20,410 nt of DNA from an uncultured Porphyromonadaceae bacterium (GTDB lineage: Bacteria > Bacteroidota > Bacteroidia > Bacteroidales > Muribaculaceae), in assembly GCA_900540625.1 (NCBI GenBank), contig UQGP01000041.1, forward strand, positions 1 through 20,410, in the 5' to 3' direction. Positions 6,780 through 13,430 of the stretch are shown here, one piece after another; the first letter of the stretch is position 1, and every line of letters starts with the position of its first letter. The translations under genes were made by a program, and so were the position numbers. The notes beneath the pieces were generated by a model. The model saw nothing but the letters and a program-made list of their open reading frames with translations. It did not search any database and had not been told where the DNA came from.

Positions 6780-7736
6780 TTAAGGTGGAACAGCCCGTTG
6801 TTGCTCTCTGTCTATCGCTTTTTCGCGGAAACTTTTCCAAGCTCGTTTGAAACGCCCGGAACAAGTGATTGCCTCCATAGGGGTAAGCATCTCAATGCTG
6901 CGGTGCGGACGCTCGTAATTATAGAAAAGAGCAGCGTTCTCCATCGCTTCGCATACTTGATTGATTGAATTGAATACTAAATCTTTGAATAGTTCATTCT
7001 TGAGAGTATTGTTTATCCTTTCGGCTTCCGGATTGTCTTTTGGATTGCCGGATTCCGTCATGCTTATTTGTATCTCGTGCCCCTTTAGCAATTTTATATA
7101 TTCGGCACTTGTATATTGCGTTCCGCGGTCGCTGTGGTGTATGGTCTGAGATGTGTCCACGTTGAAAGCGTCAAGCACATCTATGGCCATTTTAAGCGCT
7201 GCTATAGTATAACGAGACGATAGATTCGGCCCAATGCTGTACCCGAGCAAAACCTTACTATATGAATCCATTATCAGATTTGCATAGCAGAAAGACCGCT
7301 CTCCGGTTATGACATCGATGATGGGAATATATGTGATATCTCCGACAATAGTTTCCCCGAAACGCGTGGGTATCAGGGTCTTGGTGAGATTTGGATACAC
7401 GCGATTCCCATGAGTGGAATCTGTCGTGCGCGGAGCGCGGCATCGGCGCCGAAGTTTATATCCATAGCGATCGAAGATTTCACAAAACTTATCTCGGCCA
7501 ATAGCATTTGTCCGCCCAAAGGCTCTGCGGTACATTATCCATATCTTTAATCCGCCGATCCCGGGATCTTCCCGCCTAACCTCTCGGATATATTGGAGAG
7601 CAAACTCCTCTAAGGCTATATGGCGCAAGTCAGTGTCCTCATCGTGCTTGTAGTATGCCTGTTTGCTCTTACCAAACAGCCCGCACAGCTCCGACACTGT
7701 ATAGGCTTCGGATTGCTGTGCGTACAGGCGTTTCAC
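6780..7736 (-). CDS. IS3-family transposase OrfB, DDE catalytic subunit
   Basis: A 318-aa rve-type integrase core protein. The first about 110 residues hold an HTH_21-like region (SKQAYYKH, GGLKIWIMYRR). The catalytic triad is visible as Asp133 in GDITYIP, Asp203 in HHSDRGTQYTS and Glu239 in DNPEAERINNTLK. The second Asp and the Glu are separated by 35 residues, the classic D(35)E of IS3. Its own start is a GTG at 7736 that overlaps the orfA stop (GTGA). The more usual product is an OrfAB fusion made by -1 slippage at 7751-7757: the OrfB frame stays open upstream through that site. The length is normal for the family and nothing is truncated. Confidence 0.95.
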   Translation of the reverse strand: MKRLYAQQSEAYTVSELCGLFGKSKQAYYKHDEDTDLRHIALEEFALQYIREVRREDPGIGGLKIWIMYRRAFGRTNAIGRDKFCEIFDRYGYKLRRRCRAPRTTDSTHGNRVYPNLTKTLIPTRFGETIVGDITYIPIIDVITGERSFCYANLIMDSYSKVLLGYSIGPNLSSRYTIAALKMAIDVLDAFNVDTSQTIHHSDRGTQYTSAEYIKLLKGHEIQISMTESGNPKDNPEAERINNTLKNELFKDLVFNSINQVCEAMENAALFYNYERPHRSIEMLTPMEAITCSGRFKRAWKSFREKAIDREQQRAVPP

Positions 7737-8095
7737 TGTTTGGTGCCAGCTTTTTTTCTTACCGGAATATTGAACATTTCCTCTGCCACATCAATCATCG
7801 TGTCAAGTGCCTCTGCTCGCATCTTCTGCTCTCTAAGCTCTTTGCGTAGCCGCGTCACTTCAGCGCGCAGTTTGTCGTAATCTTCCTCGCCGGCTTCTGT
7901 TTTTTTCTTTCTCATGATTGGTATCTCCGGAAGTTCTGTCGCAAAGTTACGCACAATATATTCAACTGTGCGAACTTGAACCCCATTTATTTCTGCTATT
8001 TCTCCATAGCTGAGATCCGTTTCCGCATATAGTCGTAGGACTTCTTCGCGGATTGATTGCCGTTTTTGTCTCGGCAGACTCTGAAATCTTATCAT
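7733..8095 (-). CDS. IS3-family transposase OrfA, DNA-binding subunit
   Basis: A 120-aa protein with an N-terminal helix-turn-helix (about residues 14-52, with DLSYGEIAEINGVQVRTVEY). A charged heptad-like coiled coil follows at about 70-105 (KLRAEVTRLRKELREQKMR), the leucine-zipper region by which OrfA and OrfAB multimerise in IS3 elements. It recognises the element ends and, alone, usually dampens transposition. The ATG lies 42 bp inside the right end. The last codons run through the A7 slippery tract before a TGA that overlaps the orfB GTG. Confidence 0.92.
   Translation of the reverse strand: MIRFQSLPRQKRQSIREEVLRLYAETDLSYGEIAEINGVQVRTVEYIVRNFATELPEIPIMRKKKTEAGEEDYDKLRAEVTRLRKELREQKMRAEALDTMIDVAEEMFNIPVRKKAGTKQ
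7751..7757 (-). promoter_or_regulatory. Programmed -1 ribosomal frameshift site (A7G)
   Basis: On the minus strand the orfA frame reads AGA AAA AAA GCT, so seven A residues followed by G lie 15 nt before the orfA stop codon. A -1 slip puts ribosomes exactly into the orfB frame, which has no stop between this point and the transposase domain. A-tract slippage is the standard IS3 mechanism for making OrfAB. Confidence 0.85.
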
Positions 8096-8098
8096 CTT

Positions 8099-8118
8099 TT
8101 GACTCTTTTAGGAGTCAA
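8099..8118. repeat. Inverted repeat at the right end of the IS, near the orfA start
   Basis: TTGACTC (8099-8105) and GAGTCAA (8112-8118) form an inverted repeat just upstream of the orfA ATG and overlap the terminal repeat. Besides being part of the subterminal repeat set, its placement would allow OrfA binding to control the transposase promoter. Confidence 0.5.
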
Positions 8119-8137
8119 CTTTTTTCAGGGCGAGACA

Positions 8138-8430
8138 AACACACATTTCAATCAATCATATCAATGAAAATAGCGCATAGTATTGTTGAATCTTAGCGGT
8201 TTCCGACACAAAACGCACGCAGAATGCGTTCTTTTATGGACTCCGTACACATCTCCGGCTTTTACCCGCCAATGGCGAGCAAAATACAGTACACAGATAA
8301 GTTTATCTATTACGAGGTAATAAATTGTAGGGGAAGCAAGCGTGGTTTGCTTCCCCTACAATTAAGTCGTAAGTCGCGATGTGTTCGGAAATGTCACGAG
8401 AGAGAGGCGTGTATCCGTAAGCGACGGTGG
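8138..8430. other. Gene-free spacer between the IS and the SIMPL gene
   Basis: There is no credible gene in these 293 bases. Besides the palindrome at 8323-8363 it holds only a small hairpin at 8212-8230 (AACGCA / TGCGTT followed by CTTTT), which could weakly terminate plus-strand transcription. The rest looks like unconstrained sequence. Confidence 0.55.
8323..8363. repeat. Perfect intergenic palindrome with 17-bp arms
   Basis: AATTGTAGGGGAAGCAA (8323-8339) and TTGCTTCCCCTACAATT (8347-8363) are perfectly complementary around a 7-nt loop. On the minus strand the palindrome lies about 67 nt past the SIMPL stop and is followed by AATTTATTA, so termination is possible. Its perfection and lack of a T-tract also fit a REP/MITE-like repeated palindrome. 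Confidence 0.75.
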
Positions 8431-9132
8431 TTAGTCCTCGAGGTAGTAGACGACGGTGGAGACCACGCGGACGTTCTTCATATAGGGCTTGCCCGAATCG
8501 AGGTCGCCGATGGAGAACTGACCTTGGTTGGCGGTCTTGATTTTGCCGAGGGTGGACTCGCTGTCCTTGGCGAATTGGGCGGCAGCTTCGCGAGCATTCT
8601 TGGTGGCCTCGGCTATCATCTCGGGCTTGATTTTGTTGAGGCCGTTGAAAGTGTAGTTGACATACGTGCCCGAGAATGGAATGCCGCGTGCCAGCAGTAC
8701 ACCCTGTTTGTCGACCATGGTGTAGACTTCGTCTACCTTGGAGGTGTTTACATTGACCGTACCCGTAAGTGCATAGCGGTAGTTGCGGTTGGTTTCGCCG
8801 TAGCGTTCGGCCTGAGGCTCGTATACCGAGGGAGTTCCGTAGGTGATGTCAGCATCATCGATACCACATTCTCTGACAAAGGATTTTACTTTGGCGTTTT
8901 TGTTTTTGAGTTGGGCATACAGTTCCTGAAGATCATCGCCGGTGATGGTGTAGCTCACGCTCCAAGATGCGTTGTCGGCCTTGACTGTCCGTTCGGCCAG
9001 GCCACGCACGCTTACTTCGCGATCACGAAACGCGAAGTTGTCGATGCCGGCTTTGAGCGCAAAGCCGCTGATAACGATACCGGCTGCGATAAGCAGCGCC
9101 GGGATTGTCGAGGAAAATTTCTTGCAGTCCAT
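8431..9132 (-). CDS. SIMPL-domain (DUF541) periplasmic protein
   Basis: A 233-aa protein. A single hydrophobic segment at about 8-26 (TIPALLIAAGIVISGFAL) is an uncleaved anchor or signal peptide, placing the rest in the periplasm. From residue 40 on it matches the SIMPL/DUF541 fold: REVSVRGLAERTVKADNASW at the start, ITGDDLQELYAQL, TGTVNVNTSKVDEVYTMVD in the middle, and EATKNAREAAAQFAKDS near the end. Family members such as BP26 and YggE form ring-shaped oligomers and are linked to oxidative or envelope stress, but no biochemical role is settled. It follows ilvA on the same strand after 68 bp. That gap contains a 13-bp direct repeat, so co-transcription is uncertain. The length and start are ordinary. 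Confidence 0.9.
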   Translation of the reverse strand: MDCKKFSSTIPALLIAAGIVISGFALKAGIDNFAFRDREVSVRGLAERTVKADNASWSVSYTITGDDLQELYAQLKNKNAKVKSFVRECGIDDADITYGTPSVYEPQAERYGETNRNYRYALTGTVNVNTSKVDEVYTMVDKQGVLLARGIPFSGTYVNYTFNGLNKIKPEMIAEATKNAREAAAQFAKDSESTLGKIKTANQGQFSIGDLDSGKPYMKNVRVVSTVVYYLED

Positions 9133-9140
9133 AACAGAAA

Positions 9141-9171
9141 AATTAGAGTTTGGTAAATAATTAGAGTTTGG
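9141..9171 (+). repeat. Direct repeat of 13 bp upstream of the SIMPL gene
   Basis: AATTAGAGTTTGG occurs at 9141-9153 and 9159-9171, with 18 bp between the starts of the copies. The repeats fill the gap between the ilvA stop and the SIMPL start, 9-39 bp upstream of the latter. They may be tandem regulator sites or a small slippage duplication. Confidence 0.7.
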
Positions 9172-9200
9172 CGTTAAGTATTTTTTGTGATGTTCAGAAA

Positions 9201-10430
9201 TCAGTTGAGCACCTTATATCCGGCATCGCGAAGGCCTTGGCGCACCTGCTCGATATGCTCGATGTTGCGCGTCTCCATGTCGATGCGCAGTGTGCAGCCA
9301 TTGATTTCGACCGATGCATCGAGGCGTTCGTGAGTGACGGATATGATGTTACCGCCGAGTTGGGCAATGATGCCGCATACGCCCGAAAGTTGGCCGGGTT
9401 TGTCGGCAAGGTTGATGATGGCGGTGTAGAAACGACCACTCTTGACCAGGCCGCGAGTGATGACGCGGTTGAGCATATTGACGTCAATATTGCCGCCCGA
9501 TACGAGGCAGCAAACTTTCTTGCCTTGAACGGGCAGCTTGTCAAACATCACGGCGGCAACGCTGACGGCACCGGCGCCCTCGCTGACCAGTTTTTGCTTT
9601 TCGATAAGGGCGAGTATGGCCGCAGCCACTTCGTCATCACTGACGGTTACGACATCATCCACATATTTCTGACAGAAGGCGAAAGTGTTGACACCCGGCT
9701 CTTTGACGCAGATGCCGTCGGCAATGGTGGCCACGCCGGACAGGTGTACGGAATGTCCTTCTTGCAGCGATCGGTACATCGATGGGGCGCCTTCGGCCTG
9801 TACACCGTAGACTTTGATGCCCGGGCGCAGGGTCTTGATGGCAAAAGCCACGCCCGAGATCAGGCCACCGCCGCCTATGGGCACTACCACAGCTTCGACA
9901 TCCGGGAGGTCTTCGAGTATTTCGAGACCGATAGTACCCTGTCCTGCAATCACCAGCGGATCGTCAAAGGGGTGTACAAAGGTGTAGCCGTATTGTTCTT
10001 TAAGTTCGAGAGCCTTGGCATAAGCGTCATCGTAGACACCCGGCACGAGGCACACTTCCGCTCCATATCCCTTGGTGGCCTCCACCTTGGATATGGGAGC
10101 GCCGGCAGGCAAGCATATCAGCGATTTAATGCCATTGTGTGTCGCGCCAAGGGCGACACCCTGAGCGTGGTTGCCGGCAGAGCAGGCGATGACGCCGCGC
10201 GCCTTTTCCTCGTCGCTGAGCTGCGAAATCTTGTAATAGGCACCGCGCAGCTTGAACGACCCGGTCAATTGCAGGCACTCGGGCTTGAGCCATAGCTCGA
10301 CGCCGGGCTTGAAATTGGGTGCATGTACCAATGCCGTATGGCGCGCCACGCCGTTGAGTACACGCGCGGCATTGAATATCTCGTTGATTTGCAGCGGCTC
10401 GGCTGCACTTTTTGTGTTGTTTGCGGACAT
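9201..10430 (-). CDS. ilvA: Threonine ammonia-lyase with ACT domain
   Basis: A 409-aa PLP enzyme that deaminates L-threonine to 2-oxobutanoate and ammonia, the first step towards isoleucine or of threonine breakdown. The Schiff-base lysine is Lys60 in LTGSFKLRGAYYK. The substrate loop SAGNHAQG is at 84-91, the phosphate-binding glycine loop GGGGLISG at 186-193 and the SEGAGA motif near 288. The C-terminus from about 334 is one ACT regulatory domain (INLADKPGQLSGVCGIIAQL), as in the shorter roughly 400-aa ilvA/tdcB-like lyases. The two-ACT biosynthetic enzyme of E. coli is about 514 aa. The ACT domain suggests allosteric control by an amino acid. The gene is divergent from nfnA across a 165-bp shared promoter region. 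Confidence 0.95.
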   Translation of the reverse strand: MSANNTKSAAEPLQINEIFNAARVLNGVARHTALVHAPNFKPGVELWLKPECLQLTGSFKLRGAYYKISQLSDEEKARGVIACSAGNHAQGVALGATHNGIKSLICLPAGAPISKVEATKGYGAEVCLVPGVYDDAYAKALELKEQYGYTFVHPFDDPLVIAGQGTIGLEILEDLPDVEAVVVPIGGGGLISGVAFAIKTLRPGIKVYGVQAEGAPSMYRSLQEGHSVHLSGVATIADGICVKEPGVNTFAFCQKYVDDVVTVSDDEVAAAILALIEKQKLVSEGAGAVSVAAVMFDKLPVQGKKVCCLVSGGNIDVNMLNRVITRGLVKSGRFYTAIINLADKPGQLSGVCGIIAQLGGNIISVTHERLDASVEINGCTLRIDMETRNIEHIEQVRQGLRDAGYKVLN

Positions 10431-10483
10431 AATTGCTGCCTTATGTGTTTATATATAATGAGGAGATGTACAGTATAACGCGA

Positions 10484-10491
10484 CAAAAATA
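10484..10491 (-). promoter_or_regulatory. -7 element for ilvA
   Basis: Reads TATTTTTG on the minus strand, an exact TAnnTTTG, about 53 nt upstream of the ilvA ATG. It predicts a leader of roughly 45 nt. No convincing -33 partner is visible. It lies 45 bp from the opposing -7 element for nfnA, so the two promoters are close to back-to-back. Confidence 0.55.
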
Positions 10492-10535
10492 ATCATTTTT
10501 CTTGGTCTTTATTCGTGTCGTCTGTGTTTTTTTGA

Positions 10536-10543
10536 TAATTTTG
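10536..10543 (+). promoter_or_regulatory. -7 element for the nfnAB operon
   Basis: TAATTTTG, an exact TAnnTTTG, lies 52 nt upstream of the nfnA ATG and follows a long T-run. It predicts a short leader with no Shine-Dalgarno sequence, as is usual in this phylum. Confidence 0.55.
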
Positions 10544-10595
10544 CACCCGATAGCCGGGGCATACGCTTCGGCAGCATAAATATACACTTAAGACT

Positions 10596-11378
10596 ATGTA
10601 TAAAATCGTAAGCAAAGAATATTTCAGCCCCAAAGTCGTGAAGTTGGTGGTTCAGTCTCCGGAGATAGCGCGAGCACGCCGTCCGGGACATTTCGTCATC
10701 GTACGCTGCGGCGACAAGGGCGAACGCATACCGCTGACCATAGCCGATGCGGACATCCCGGCAGGCACCATCACGCTGGTGGTGCAGGATGTCGGCTTCA
10801 GCACCCATGCCATCTGCGACCTTGAAGTCGGCGATAGCTTCACCGATGTGGTGGGACCGCTGGGCAAGGCAACACATATCGAGAATTTCGGCACCGTGGT
10901 ATGCTGCGGCGGCGGTGTGGGCGTGGCACCCCTGCTGCCCATCATCAAGGCCATGAAGGAAGCGGGCAACCGCGTCATCTCGGTATTGGCAGCTCGCACT
11001 CGCGACCTTATCATCCTCGAAGAACAAGTGGCACAACATTCGGATGAGACCATCATCATGACCGATGACGGAAGCTACGGCACCAAAGGTCTGGTCACCG
11101 CCGGCGTACAATCGGTGCTTGACCGCGAACACGTGGACCAGGTGGTCACCATCGGCCCGGCCATAATGATGAAATTTGTCTCAAAACTTACGGCACAGTA
11201 CAATGTACCCACTATATGCTCGCTCAACACCATTATGGTGGACGGTACGGGCATGTGCGGCGCCTGCCGCGTCACCGTGGGCGGCAAGACGCGTTTTGTG
11301 TGCGTCGACGGCCCCGAATTCGATGCGCATCAGGTAGACTTTGACGAGATGCTGATGCGCCTGCACGCCTACGACTGA
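10596..11378 (+). CDS. nfnA: NfnA-like FAD / [2Fe-2S] subunit of NADH/ferredoxin:NADP oxidoreductase
   Basis: A 260-aa ferredoxin-NADP-reductase-fold subunit of the Nfn type; related proteins are annotated as sulfide dehydrogenase or dihydroorotate dehydrogenase electron-transfer subunits. The FAD motif is RIPLTIAD at 44-51. The nucleotide-binding motif is CCGGGVGVAPLLP at 103-115. The C-terminal cluster site reads DGTGMCGACRVTV...FVCVDGPEFD with Cys221, Cys224 and Cys236. Asp216 precedes them, in the place where characterised NfnA uses an aspartate as fourth [2Fe-2S] ligand. A dihydroorotate dehydrogenase partner is unlikely because the next gene, 47 bp on, is the matching NfnB. Together they would exchange electrons between NADH, ferredoxin and NADPH by flavin-based bifurcation. 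That activity is known for the family and inferred here. Confidence 0.92.
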   Translation: MYKIVSKEYFSPKVVKLVVQSPEIARARRPGHFVIVRCGDKGERIPLTIADADIPAGTITLVVQDVGFSTHAICDLEVGDSFTDVVGPLGKATHIENFGTVVCCGGGVGVAPLLPIIKAMKEAGNRVISVLAARTRDLIILEEQVAQHSDETIIMTDDGSYGTKGLVTAGVQSVLDREHVDQVVTIGPAIMMKFVSKLTAQYNVPTICSLNTIMVDGTGMCGACRVTVGGKTRFVCVDGPEFDAHQVDFDEMLMRLHAYD

Positions 11379-11425
11379 TACGCCCGCCCCCAAATGTCTC
11401 ACTGAAATACCCGAAGCATACTGTC

Positions 11426-12937
11426 ATGTCAGACAACAAAGAAAGTATACAGCAGCTGACCAATCGCGATGCCGCCTGGCGCGCCGAGCTGCGCAAAGCC
11501 ATAGCCACTCCACAGCGCACTGCCATCCCCCGTGCACGCATGACCGAACTCGACCCGGCCTACCGCATCACCAATAGCGAGGAGGTGGCCCAAGGTCTTA
11601 CCGCCGAGCAGGCTCTTGTGGAAGCCTCGCGCTGCCTCGACTGTCCCAACCCTACATGTGTCACCGGCTGTCCGGTCAACATCAATATACCCTCCTTTAT
11701 CAAGAACATCCAACGCGGACACTTCGATGATGCCGCCCGCGTGCTGCGCGACACCTCGGCACTTCCCGCCGTCTGCGGCCGTGTATGCCCGCAAGAGCGT
11801 CAATGCGAATCGCGATGCATCTACCACAAAATGAAGAAGGAACCCATAGCTATCGGGTGGCTCGAACGCTTCGCTTCCGATGCCGCACGCCGCAATGACA
11901 AGGGTGAACACAAAACTACAAAACCGGCTACCGATGCGCCGCGTATAGCCGTGGCCGGCTCGGGACCCTCGGGACTGTCTTTCGCCGGCGCTATGGCCGC
12001 TCTGGGATACCGCGTTACAGTCTTCGAGGCGCTACACGAAATAGGTGGCGTACTCAAATACGGCATCCCCGAATTCCGCCTTCCCAACGAAATCGTCGAC
12101 TACGAAATAGACAACCTCCGGGCAGCCGGAGTCGAATTCCACAAAGACACCGTCATAGGCAAGACCCTAAGCTACGACGACCTCAAGGCTCAAGGCTTCG
12201 TCGGACTCTTTGTAGCCAGCGGCGCCGGATTGCCTCGCTTCATGGGCATACCCGGCGAGAACCTCATCGGCATCATGTCCTCCAACGAATACCTCACGCG
12301 CATCAATCTCATGGGAGCCGGTCGGCCCGGATATGCCACCCCCGTACGACACGGACACACCGTAGCAGTCATCGGCGGCGGCAATACGGCCATGGACTCG
12401 GTGCGCACAGCCCTGCGCATGGGCGCCAAACGCGCCATTATTGTCTACCGCCGAGGTCTCGAAGAAATGCCCGCACGCGCCGAGGAAATACACCATGCCC
12501 GACAGGAAGGTGTCGAATTCATGACCCTGCACAATCCCGTGGAATATCGCGGCGATGAGCACGGCCAAGTCACCTCTATGGTACTGCAGCCTATGCGACT
12601 CGGCCTGCCCGATGCCGGCGGACGCCGCAGCCCCGAGCCGGACACAGACAAGCCACTCGTCGAAATGCCCGTGGACGAGGTCATTGTCAGCGTTGGCGTT
12701 TCGCCCAACCCTCTGATTCCGCACAGCATACCGGCATTGGATACCACACGCCGCGGAACCATAGCCGTAGGCGCCAACAGCGGCGAAGACGGCAACGACG
12801 GACTTCAGTCATCGATACCTACCATCTTTGCCGGCGGCGACATCGTGCGCGGCGGCGCAACGGTTATCCTCGCTATGGGCGACGGACGACGCGCAGCGGC
12901 ACAAATGCACGCGTATCTGACTGCAGACAAGGCATAA
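11426..12937 (+). CDS. nfnB: NfnB-like flavoprotein (annotated elsewhere as glutamate synthase small subunit)
   Basis: A 503-aa large subunit of the Nfn oxidoreductase. The N-terminal iron-sulfur domain has eight cysteines in two sets: Cys70, 73, 78, 82 (CLDCPNPTCVTGCPV) and Cys117, 121, 127, 131 (CGRVCPQERQCESRC), enough for two [4Fe-4S] clusters. An FAD Rossmann motif, AGSGPSGLSFAGAM, starts near 177, with the EIGGVLKYGIPEFRLP stretch after it. A second dinucleotide motif, VIGGGNTAMDSVRTALRMGA, starts near 315 for NADPH. AGGDIVRGGATVILAMGDGR near the end closes the FAD site. The same fold occurs in the glutamate synthase beta subunit, so automatic names often say gltA/gltD. The upstream nfnA and the absence of a glutamate synthase large subunit gene favour Nfn. 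The two genes form one operon that ends at the terminator 17 bp downstream. Confidence 0.92.
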   Translation: MSDNKESIQQLTNRDAAWRAELRKAIATPQRTAIPRARMTELDPAYRITNSEEVAQGLTAEQALVEASRCLDCPNPTCVTGCPVNINIPSFIKNIQRGHFDDAARVLRDTSALPAVCGRVCPQERQCESRCIYHKMKKEPIAIGWLERFASDAARRNDKGEHKTTKPATDAPRIAVAGSGPSGLSFAGAMAALGYRVTVFEALHEIGGVLKYGIPEFRLPNEIVDYEIDNLRAAGVEFHKDTVIGKTLSYDDLKAQGFVGLFVASGAGLPRFMGIPGENLIGIMSSNEYLTRINLMGAGRPGYATPVRHGHTVAVIGGGNTAMDSVRTALRMGAKRAIIVYRRGLEEMPARAEEIHHARQEGVEFMTLHNPVEYRGDEHGQVTSMVLQPMRLGLPDAGGRRSPEPDTDKPLVEMPVDEVIVSVGVSPNPLIPHSIPALDTTRRGTIAVGANSGEDGNDGLQSSIPTIFAGGDIVRGGATVILAMGDGRRAAAQMHAYLTADKA

Positions 12938-12954
12938 TATCCTGATTAATAGAC

Positions 12955-12998
12955 ACACAAAAGCGGTGACGTTTGAAAGAGCGCCACCGCTTTTGTGT
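12955..12998 (+). terminator. Terminator of the nfnAB operon
   Basis: Perfect 14-bp arms ACACAAAAGCGGTG (12955-12968) and CACCGCTTTTGTGT (12985-12998) surround a 16-nt loop, followed by TAATTTATGTTATTTTT. It starts 17 bp after the nfnB stop. The AAAAGC/GCTTTT inner arms would allow it to work on either strand. Confidence 0.88.
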
Positions 12999-13027
12999 TA
13001 ATTTATGTTATTTTTAAGTACTATGTA

Positions 13028-13058
13028 TTGCAAGGTATTATACAAATACCTAATTTTG
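13028..13058 (+). promoter_or_regulatory. Promoter of the padR-pspC operon
   Basis: TAATTTTG (13051-13058) is an exact -7 element, and TTG at 13028-13030 sits 20 bp before it in the -33 position. It lies 34 bp upstream of the padR ATG. An inverted repeat fills the space between the two elements (see 13033-13051). Confidence 0.7.
13033..13051. promoter_or_regulatory. Palindromic operator inside the padR promoter
   Basis: AGGTATT (13033-13039) and AATACCT (13045-13051) form a perfect inverted repeat with a 5-nt spacer, exactly between the -33 and -7 elements. A bound repressor here would block RNA polymerase. PadR proteins commonly repress their own operon through such dyads, so autoregulation is the obvious reading. 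Confidence 0.65.
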
Positions 13059-13091
13059 CATCGTCATAATATATTTAAACACTCCACACTC

Positions 13092-13430
13092 ATGGCAACA
13101 AGCACAGACAACATGAAGGCGCAGATGCGCAAAGGCATGCTGGAATATAGCATACTCCTGTTGTTGCAAGGTGGCGACGCATACGCCGGCGAGATAATCC
13201 AAGGTCTCAAAGACGCACACCTCATAGTGGTCGAAGGTACCTTGTATCCACTGCTGACGCGTCTGAAAAACGATGACATCCTCACCTACCGCTGGGAAGA
13301 ATCACCTTCGGGGCCACCACGCAAATATTACACCCTCACCGACCGGGGACGCGATATATTGGCAGCACTCACTACCGCATGGTCGGAAATAGCAACATCC
13401 ATCGAAATCCTTAGAAGCAAAAACATATGA
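13092..13430 (+). CDS. PadR-family transcriptional regulator
   Basis: A 112-aa winged-helix regulator. The ATG at 13092 (MATSTDNMKAQMRKGMLEYS) is chosen because the frame further upstream overlaps the promoter. It shows the whole PadR core: RKGMLEYSILLLLQGGDAYA, EGTLYPLLTRLKNDDILTYR (recognition helix) and the wing SGPPRKYYTLTDRGRDIL, plus a short C-terminal dimer helix. It is of the short (subfamily-2) type, without the long C-terminal domain. Its stop codon overlaps the next start (ATGA), so it is translationally coupled to the PspC gene. PadR/PspC pairs occur widely in Bacteroidota and are thought to sense envelope state. An inverted repeat in its own promoter suggests autorepression. Confidence 0.94.
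   Translation: MATSTDNMKAQMRKGMLEYSILLLLQGGDAYAGEIIQGLKDAHLIVVEGTLYPLLTRLKNDDILTYRWEESPSGPPRKYYTLTDRGRDILAALTTAWSEIATSIEILRSKNI

Larger units (their letters stand above)
6612..8137 (-). mobile_element. Complete IS3-family insertion sequence (about 1.53 kb)
   Basis: The ends are 26-bp imperfect inverted repeats at 6612-6637 and 8112-8137. They share TGTC, CCTGAAA and GTTGACTC blocks (19 of 26 positions) and end in TG...CA as usual for IS3. The trinucleotide AAC flanks both sides (6609-6611 and 8138-8140), a possible 3-bp target duplication. The element carries orfA and orfB on the minus strand with a -1 frameshift site. Both reading frames are intact, so it is probably active or recent. It sits between the glycosidase promoter and the SIMPL gene. 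I cannot name the IS from memory. Confidence 0.85.

Noticed and set aside
6620..8129. Shorter IS boundaries starting at CCTGAAA or TGAAA
   Set aside because: These ends give no flanking target duplication. Extending to TGTC/GACA gives TG...CA ends and matching AAC flanks.
8224..9156. Plus-strand open frame (310 codons) through the palindrome and opposite the SIMPL gene
   Set aside because: It runs through an intergenic palindrome and lies antisense to a recognised gene, with no domain of its own.
9168..10295. Plus-strand open frame (375 codons) opposite ilvA
   Set aside because: It is a mirror frame of an unambiguous threonine ammonia-lyase, with no recognisable domain or start signal.
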